Assembly: GCF_003721245.1 (NCBI RefSeq)
Contig: NZ_RIZG01000009.1
Location: 1 to 59,918 of the forward strand
DNA length: 59,918 nt
Reading direction: 5' to 3'
Source: Marinomonas hwangdonensis
Lineage (GTDB): Bacteria; Pseudomonadota; Gammaproteobacteria; Pseudomonadales; Marinomonadaceae
Part shown: piece by piece, positions 54,849-59,918 of the stretch
How the letters are laid out: each line of letters begins with the position of its first letter
Numbering within the stretch: the first letter of the stretch is position 1
Made by a program: the position numbers and the translations under genes
Notes under the pieces: model-generated
Seen by the model: the letters and a program-made list of their open reading frames with translations, nothing else
Told to the model about the DNA's origin: nothing
Database searches by the model: none

Positions 54849-55949
54849 CTACAAGCCGTTCAGTGCGTCTAAATCATCGTATTTAGGGGTGTGGTATTTC
54901 TGTCCAAGTCGGTGAACGGCATCGATTAGGTACTTGGGGTGATCTGGGTTGACGAATTGATGGATGCCATGACCAAGATTAAAGACATGGCCACTGCCGG
55001 TTCCAAACCCAGACAACACGTTTTCCACTTCGCGTTCAATAACCTCTTTGCCCGCATACAGTACACAAGGGTCAATATTGCCCTGCAGGGCGACGCTATG
55101 ACCAACACGTGCTCTGGCTTCGGCGATGTCAGTTGTCCAGTCTAAACCTAGGGCGTCTGGTCCGGTTGCTGCCATATTTTCTAGCCATTGCCCGCCGTTT
55201 TTAGTGAATAAAATAACGGGGATTCTTTTGCCTTCGTGGTTGCGTATTAAACCGTCAAGAATTTGTTTCATGTACAGCAAAGAGAATTGCTGATACATAG
55301 GACCACTCAAGACACCACCCCAAGTGTCGAAAATTTGCAACGCTTGCGCACCAGCTAGAATTTGCCCATTAAGATACGCTGTCACTGACTGGGCTAACTT
55401 GTCGAGTAGGGTATGTAAAATTTCAGGGGACTGATACATCATCGCTTTAATGTGTCGAAAGTCCTTGCTAGAACCGCCTTCCACCATGTAAGTGGCTAAT
55501 GTCCATGGACTGCCAGAAAATCCGATTAGAGGTACGCTTCCGTTCAGTGCGTGACGAATTGTGGTCACCGCTTTCATCACATAACCTAAATCGTTTGCTG
55601 TGGTGACTGGTAGAGCGTCTACATCGGCTTTGTTGCGAATGGTGTGCCTAAATTTAGGGCCTTCTCCCGTTTCAAAATACAGCCCCAGCCCCATTGCGTC
55701 CGGAATCGTTAGTATGTCTGAAAAGAGAATAGCAGCGTCTAATTCATAACGTTTCAAGGGTTGCAAAGTGACTTCGCAGGCAAACGCATCGTTCTTGCAC
55801 AGACTAAGAAAATCCCCAGCGCTTGCTCGACTGGCGCGGTATTCTGGTAAATAACGCCCCGCTTGTCTCATCATCCAGACCGGTGTGGTATCAACGGGTT
55901 GTTTAAGTAATGCGCGCAAAAAGCGATCATTTTTGAGCTCAGGAAACAT
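54849..55949 (-). CDS. hemE: Uroporphyrinogen decarboxylase HemE
   Basis: HemE removes four carboxyl groups from uroporphyrinogen III to give coproporphyrinogen III in heme synthesis. The 366-residue protein has the N-terminal substrate-binding signature [16 protein letters not shown] (residues 22-37), the aspartate-bearing [15 protein letters not shown] segment, and [25 protein letters not shown] ribosome site precedes the ATG. It is a single gene; no other heme gene is adjacent. Confidence 0.96.
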   Translation of the reverse strand: MFPELKNDRFLRALLKQPVDTTPVWMMRQAGRYLPEYRASRASAGDFLSLCKNDAFACEVTLQPLKRYELDAAILFSDILTIPDAMGLGLYFETGEGPKFRHTIRNKADVDALPVTTANDLGYVMKAVTTIRHALNGSVPLIGFSGSPWTLATYMVEGGSSKDFRHIKAMMYQSPEILHTLLDKLAQSVTAYLNGQILAGAQALQIFDTWGGVLSGPMYQQFSLLYMKQILDGLIRNHEGKRIPVILFTKNGGQWLENMAATGPDALGLDWTTDIAEARARVGHSVALQGNIDPCVLYAGKEVIEREVENVLSGFGTGSGHVFNLGHGIHQFVNPDHPKYLIDAVHRLGQKYHTPKYDDLDALNGL

Positions 55950-56103
55950 TCAGACTCTCCAATGTGTATTTTTTAATGCCTGCATTTTACCTAACTTGTG
56001 CTGGAAAAGCAGAAAGAATAAATACTATTTATGGAAACGTCCTGGCAAAAAACAACAACCTTGATCTAAAGCAGGCTTTATCTAACATCTATCCGATTTG
56101 TGG

Positions 56104-56886
56104 CTAGTCCCCTAAGTAGGTTTTTAAGCTGTATCTTTGCACTAGGTAGGCGGCATTATGGATTTCATTGTTGGCGTGAAAATCGGCCAATACGTGCGAG
56201 AAGGCTTTGGTCACCTGAGCGACGTCCATACCTGGCTGTAGGTGTTTTGAATAGAGCGCTTTTAGCAATAAATAGTCTAATGGACTGAGATAGGCATCGA
56301 TACTGACATCGTTAAAAATAGAAGGGAACACCGAGTTGGAGTCATTTGGCAGCCCAAGTAATTGGGTGATTTCTTCTACAATACAGTCTAGAAAACGCCT
56401 TTTTTGTCGTGCGTAGTCCACCGGGATGATGATACTGCCACGGGTGATTTGATGTTGACTGTTGTGGCGAAAGTTGCCCAAGCAAATGGCTTCATCTAGC
56501 GCGGCTCTGATATTTTCAGGGTCACCAATATACTGTCTTACTTTGTTTTCAATATTGTCGTAGGTGGTGAAAATAACAAAGATATTGGCGGTTTTTCTAT
56601 CGTCAGTAAAATCAATAGAAAGACCGGTAATGTGTGCAAGGTGTTGGGCATGCACACTCAAGAGTTCTTTCTGAAAAGCTGCATCACCGCTGTCGCTTTC
56701 AAAAAATAGCTTAATGGGAGTGTTCCAGCGGATAAGCTTGGGGTATTTGTTTTCCTTGTATTCTCGTTCAAGAGCGATTTTTAAGAAGCTATCGCGAATG
56801 TAGTCGTCGTCCTGCCATCGCTCTTGGGCTAAGGCGAAAGAACTGATGATAAAACTGATGAATAAGAAAAGACTAAAGCGGATCAT
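56104..56886 (-). CDS. Secreted DUF2927-family protein
   Basis: The 260-residue protein has a signal peptide (about residues 1-20, ending SFALAQ) and a DUF2927-type domain. Its hallmark is CIVEEITQLLGLPNDSN near residues 175-191, an E-E-x-x-Q-x-LGLPND pattern resembling a degenerate metalloprotease helix without a clear HExxH. The biochemical role of the family is unknown to me. The ATG at 56886 overlaps the end of the upstream Nudix gene by 14 bases, so they are co-expressed. A 25-codon extension is not supported, because the signal peptide starts at this ATG. Confidence 0.78.
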   Translation of the reverse strand: MIRFSLFLFISFIISSFALAQERWQDDDYIRDSFLKIALEREYKENKYPKLIRWNTPIKLFFESDSGDAAFQKELLSVHAQHLAHITGLSIDFTDDRKTANIFVIFTTYDNIENKVRQYIGDPENIRAALDEAICLGNFRHNSQHQITRGSIIIPVDYARQKRRFLDCIVEEITQLLGLPNDSNSVFPSIFNDVSIDAYLSPLDYLLLKALYSKHLQPGMDVAQVTKAFSHVLADFHANNEIHNAAYLVQRYSLKTYLGD

Positions 56887-57409
56887 CGTCTTTCGGGTAG
56901 GTGAGCTTGTTAACGTATTGGTGGAGCGCTTCCATGGAGTCTGGGGTAAACAGTAACTCACCTTTATTCTCTAAAATACTGGCAATGCTCATTTCATGAA
57001 TGGACGCTACTTCCTTAGATTGTAGCGTTAGCTCGCCTTGAATCTCTGGATCGTACAAGCAGGTGTATATTTTTCCCCAAATACGGAAGCCCTTTCCTTC
57101 GGTTAAAAAGACGCCTTGGCTTTCTAATTCAGCATTAATTCCCAGCTCTTCTTGCAGTTCGCGGTGTGCGGAATCGATATAGGATTCCCCTTTTTCAACC
57201 ACACCTCCGGTCGTAATGCCGTAATAACTGGGACAAAAGGCTTTGTCGTCGGCTCTTTTTTGAACTAATAGATGACCTGACGTGTTGAAGACAAAAATGT
57301 AAGTAACGCGATGGTAGTGACTGTTAAAATTCATTAAGCGTCGGGGTACATCGCCAATTACCTTGTTTTGGTCGTCGACCAAGATAATGACTTCATCAGT
57401 GTTGGACAT
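56873..57409 (-). CDS. Nudix hydrolase (YfcD-like)
   Basis: The 178-residue protein has the Nudix box GGVVEKGESYIDSAHRELQE followed by ELGI (about residues 75-98), with the REx2EE catalytic glutamates intact. The segment preceding the box (HYHRVTYIFVFNTSGHLLVQKR) and overall length resemble E. coli YfcD. Family members hydrolyse nucleoside diphosphates linked to another group, and some relatives are isopentenyl-diphosphate isomerase-like; the substrate is open. The ATG at 57409 is chosen because the Nudix fold starts there. It overlaps the DUF2927 gene. Confidence 0.87.
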   Translation of the reverse strand: MSNTDEVIILVDDQNKVIGDVPRRLMNFNSHYHRVTYIFVFNTSGHLLVQKRADDKAFCPSYYGITTGGVVEKGESYIDSAHRELQEELGINAELESQGVFLTEGKGFRIWGKIYTCLYDPEIQGELTLQSKEVASIHEMSIASILENKGELLFTPDSMEALHQYVNKLTYPKDDDPL

Positions 57410-57603
57410 AAAATACTCAATGGGTAAAGAAAATAGCTGAATAGGTAAAGGGTATCGGCATTTCTGTCGAAAGAAAAGTCTTCCGTTATATATAGAAGGC
57501 GACCTTTTTTTTGGTAATGTCAGCCCTGCTAAGAAATGCACACTATTCTTTCTTTTAAAGACGGTATGATACGGATTAATTTGGGTGTAATCGGTGGAGT
57601 AAA

Positions 57604-58617
57604 ATGACCATTCTTAATCATGATTTTTTGGCTTTAACATTGGCTAATCCGCACAGCATAGCGCCATTTGAATTGGATTTTCCAAGTGGCACGGGCGTTG
57701 TTGAAGACACGGGGATTTTTCGGCTGGAACCGCACCAAGCAAAACAAGATATTAGCTTGGTTCTGTCGGTGGGTGTGCATGGTAACGAAACGGGCCCGAT
57801 TGAGCTGGTCAATGAATTGCTTATCCAGATTTTAAGTGGTCGTTTAACCTTGGGTATTCGATTATTGGTGTTGATTGGTAATCCTGTTGCTGCGAACGCA
57901 GGTAAGCGCTTTTGCGAAGTGAATTTGAATCGTTTGTTCCATGGTGGATGGCAGGGTTACCAGGGTTTTGAGGCGAAGCGGGCTGAGCGGCTTGAGCAAG
58001 CAATTAATGACTTCTATCGAGATTTAGATGAAAAACACACGAAATTACATTACGACTTACACACTGCCATACGTGGCTCTGAACATGAGAAGTTTGTGGT
58101 TTATCCTTATGTTAAAGAAGCACGCTATAGTAAGCAGCAATTGAGCTTTCTTGCCGCAAGTGGCATTGATGCTGTGCTACTGTCTCACCAAGCAACCACC
58201 ACGTTTTCCTTCCACAGTTACGAGACGTACGGTGCTCATGCTTTCACCATTGAGTTGGGTAAAGTGTATCCTTTTGGTCAAAACGATTTATCGCGCTTTA
58301 CTCAAATGGAAAGCAGTCTATGTTTGCTACTGGAGGAGGGAACTTTTGCACAATCCGAGATATCCTTACTGAGTATTTTTACGGTACTGGATGCGTTAAT
58401 TAAAGATGATGAAAGCTATCAGTTAAATATTGCTGAGGATGCGAACAACTTTTCTCAGTTCGAGTCTGACTTTTTACTATCTAGTTCGAAAAAGAGTGAA
58501 TACCGTGTTAAACAATCTGGGGATGCGATTGTGTTTCCAAACACCAACTTACCGATTGGTCAGCGAGCAGGTCTAGTGGTGAGGCCAATATCCGCACATG
58601 ATTTGTCTTATGTCTAA
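57604..58617 (+). CDS. astE: Succinylglutamate desuccinylase AstE
   Basis: AstE hydrolyses N-succinylglutamate to succinate and glutamate, the last step of the arginine succinyltransferase pathway. The 337-residue zinc carboxypeptidase-like enzyme has its metal ligands in VGVHGNETGP (His59, Glu62) and YDLHTAI (His153), and the probable catalytic Glu217 in FTIELGK. It stands apart from astC (13 kb away), and astA, astB and astD are not in the window. The glutamate it releases would feed GdhB. Confidence 0.92.
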   Translation: MTILNHDFLALTLANPHSIAPFELDFPSGTGVVEDTGIFRLEPHQAKQDISLVLSVGVHGNETGPIELVNELLIQILSGRLTLGIRLLVLIGNPVAANAGKRFCEVNLNRLFHGGWQGYQGFEAKRAERLEQAINDFYRDLDEKHTKLHYDLHTAIRGSEHEKFVVYPYVKEARYSKQQLSFLAASGIDAVLLSHQATTTFSFHSYETYGAHAFTIELGKVYPFGQNDLSRFTQMESSLCLLLEEGTFAQSEISLLSIFTVLDALIKDDESYQLNIAEDANNFSQFESDFLLSSSKKSEYRVKQSGDAIVFPNTNLPIGQRAGLVVRPISAHDLSYV

Positions 58618-58679
58618 AGACGGGTTGATGTCTAACGTGCTTTTTTGTGGGCATGTATAAGCGACAAATTTCTTCTATT

Positions 58680-58718
58680 AAAAATAGATTCAGGAATGCC
58701 TCTTGAATCTATTTTTTT
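58680..58718 (+). terminator. Intrinsic terminator of astE
   Basis: AAAAATAGATTCA (58680-58692) pairs perfectly with TGAATCTATTTTT (58704-58716), giving a 13-bp stem followed by more T. It lies directly upstream of the znuA operator region and isolates znuA from astE transcription. Confidence 0.88.
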
Positions 58719-58745
58719 TATAACGTAATGTTACGTTATAACGTA
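58719..58745. promoter_or_regulatory. Overlapping palindromes, probable Zur operators of znuA
   Basis: TATAACGTAA (58719-58728) and TTACGTTATA (58731-58740) are exact inverted repeats around TG. A second perfect 14-bp palindrome, TACGTTATAACGTA, overlaps at 58732-58745. They resemble the GTTATA/TATAAC core of gammaproteobacterial Zur boxes and end 17 bases before the znuA ATG. Zinc-dependent repression by Zur is the likely meaning; no zur gene is in the window. Confidence 0.65.
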
Positions 58746-58762
58746 TATAGAGGTGTTGTTTT

Positions 58763-59918
58763 ATGAACAAGTTATTTTTTGCTTTAGGTGCTTCCGTTCT
58801 GGCGCCTTTAGCTGTCGCAAAGCCTGTGATTGCTACCAGTATCACGCCTGTATCTATGATCGTAGCGGCGATTGCGGGTGACAAAGCGGATATCGAACAA
58901 ATTGTTTCTAGCACCGCATCTCCTCATGACTTCGCCTTGCGTCCGTCTGATCTGAGAAAAATTTACAACGCAGATACTGTCGTATGGGTTGGGGAGTCGC
59001 TAGAAAACTTTTTAGAAAAGCCTCTGCAAAATGCGGGGAAAGAGGTTACGGCTATTGAATGGTTGGCTCTTGAGGGCGTTATTCTGAATGAATTTGGTGC
59101 TGACGATCACAAAGGGCATGACGATCACAAAGGGCATGACGATCACAAAGGGCATGACGATCACAAAGGGCATGACGATCACAAAGGGCATGACGATCAC
59201 AAAGGGCATGACGATCACAAAGGGCATGACGATCACAAAGGGCATGACGATCACAAAGGGCATGACGATCACAAAGGGCATGACGATCACAAAGGGCATG
59301 ACGATCACAAAGGGCATGACGATCACAAAGGGCATGACGATCACAAAGGGCATGACGATCACAAAGGGCATGACGATCACAAAGGGCATGACGATCACAA
59401 AGGGCATGACGATCACAAAGGGCATGACGATCACAAAGGGCATGACGATCACAAAGGGCATGACGATCACAAAGGGCATGACGATCACAAAGGGCATGAC
59501 GATCACAAAGGGCATGACGATCACAAAGGGCATGACGATCACAAAGGGCATGACGATCACAAAGGGCATGACGATCACAAAGGGCATGACGATCACAAAG
59601 GGCATGACGATCACAAAGGGCATGACGATCACAAAGGGCATGACGATCACAAAGGGCATGACGATCACAAAGGGCATGACGATCACAAAGGGCATGACGA
59701 TCACAAAGGGCATGACGATCACAAAGGGCATGACGATCACAAAGGGCATGACGATCACAAAGGGCATGACGATCACAAAGGGCATGACGATCACAAAGGC
59801 CATGACGATCATAAAGGTCATGACGATCACAAAGGTCATGACGATCACAAAGGTCATGATGACCACAAAGGTCATGATGACCACAAAGACCATGATGACC
59901 ATGAAGGTCATGATCATT
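58763..59918 (+). CDS. znuA: Zinc ABC transporter binding protein ZnuA with giant His-rich repeat (cut by window end)
   Basis: The gene has no stop before the window end; 385 codons are visible. The N-terminus has a signal peptide (about residues 1-19), then the cluster A-I metal-binding fold: SPHDFALRPSDL supplies zinc ligand His55, and NADTVVWVGESLENFLEKPL matches E. coli ZnuA. From residue 114 the usual His/Asp-rich loop is replaced by at least 45 tandem hexapeptides DDHKGH, 272 residues so far against about 20-30 in E. coli. AGAGG lies nine bases before the ATG. The periplasmic protein delivers zinc to ZnuBC, which must lie beyond the window. The rest of the fold is unseen. Confidence 0.88.
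   Translation, partial: MNKLFFALGASVLAPLAVAKPVIATSITPVSMIVAAIAGDKADIEQIVSSTASPHDFALRPSDLRKIYNADTVVWVGESLENFLEKPLQNAGKEVTAIEWLALEGVILNEFGADDHKGHDDHKGHDDHKGHDDHKGHDDHKGHDDHKGHDDHKGHDDHKGHDDHKGHDDHKGHDDHKGHDDHKGHDDHKGHDDHKGHDDHKGHDDHKGHDDHKGHDDHKGHDDHKGHDDHKGHDDHKGHDDHKGHDDHKGHDDHKGHDDHKGHDDHKGHDDHKGHDDHKGHDDHKGHDDHKGHDDHKGHDDHKGHDDHKGHDDHKGHDDHKGHDDHKGHDDHKGHDDHKGHDDHKGHDDHKGHDDHKGHDDHKGHDDHKGHDDHKDHDDHEGHDH
59102..59918 (+). repeat. 18-bp tandem repeat array inside znuA
   Basis: The unit GACGATCACAAAGGGCAT (Asp-Asp-His-Lys-Gly-His) occurs 38 times without any change from 59102 to 59785. Seven diverged units follow to 59911, then seven bases of the next. Units 39-43 differ only by synonymous changes (GGC or GGT for GGG, CAT for CAC, GATGAC for GACGAT). 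Unit 44 changes Gly to Asp and unit 45 changes Lys to Glu. The array continues past the window edge, so its true size is unknown. Confidence 0.97.

Noticed and set aside
59012..59917. Long minus-strand open frame encoding a repeated hydrophobic MPFVIV peptide
   Set aside because: It is the antisense of the znuA repeat; an 18-bp unit lacking stops in that frame stays open automatically. There is no ribosome site and the plus strand clearly encodes ZnuA.

Overview
This window looks like chromosomal DNA from a marine gammaproteobacterium of the Oceanospirillales/Pseudomonadales type. The best guess is a Marinomonas-like organism. The evidence is moderate-to-low GC by eye, an Entner-Doudoroff block with HexR, an algU-mucA-mucB-rseC-mucD stress cluster, a Pseudomonas-type mannitol operon and Pseudomonas-type arginine catabolism genes. 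The genus is inferred from gene content; no 16S or other marker is present. I found no tRNA, rRNA, CRISPR array, phage, transposase or integrase. Coding density is high and nearly every gene falls in a known family.

Layout. 1-299: no credible gene, but a nested inverted repeat. 300-3237: an MFS permease, then purK and purE facing it. 3443-11678: central carbon metabolism (mgsA, pyk, gap leftward; edd rightward; putP; hexR), with HexR-like operators between gap and edd. 11768-14391: a small-molecule kinase, ung and ygfZ. 14506-18892: a membrane hybrid histidine kinase with an MHYT sensor, overlapping an HD-GYP response regulator. 19165-27413: mannitol/polyol use (xylB, mtlR, mtlD and the ABC transporter mtlEFGK). 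27759-30086: sdhE, a ygfX-like gene and nadB. 30319-34482: the AlgU envelope-stress operon, followed by an orphan CheW. 35175-41721: argA and argE leftward, CYTH phosphatase and glnE rightward. 41831-43428: a small protein and an SbmA/BacA-like transporter. 43623-54277: arginine/glutamate catabolism (astC-type aminotransferase, giant NAD-glutamate dehydrogenase, ArgR-type regulator, arginine ABC transporter). 54343-58617: a P-II protein, hemE, a DUF2927 protein, a Nudix hydrolase and astE. 58763 to the window end: a zinc-uptake binding protein (znuA), cut by the window edge.

How it works together. HexR probably controls gap and edd, linking the Entner-Doudoroff route to lower glycolysis (gap, pyk) and to the methylglyoxal bypass (mgsA). 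The polyol block imports mannitol or arabinitol, oxidises it with MtlD and phosphorylates the xylulose product with XylB. No fructokinase is present here. The arginine block imports arginine (aot), removes amino groups (astC, gdhB) and finishes the succinyl pathway (astE). glnE and the P-II protein tie nitrogen status to glutamine synthetase. astA, astB and astD are not in the window.

The most unusual object is at the right edge. The znuA gene contains at least 45 tandem copies of an 18-bp unit encoding a His/Asp-rich hexapeptide (38 identical, then 7 diverged), and the array runs off the window. It sits behind palindromic Zur-like operators. Other noteworthy structure includes a perfect 22-bp palindrome in the gap leader, terminators built into the coding ends of mgsA and ung, hairpins directly after both ABC binding-protein genes, and a 64-nt near-perfect palindrome at 42060-42123.
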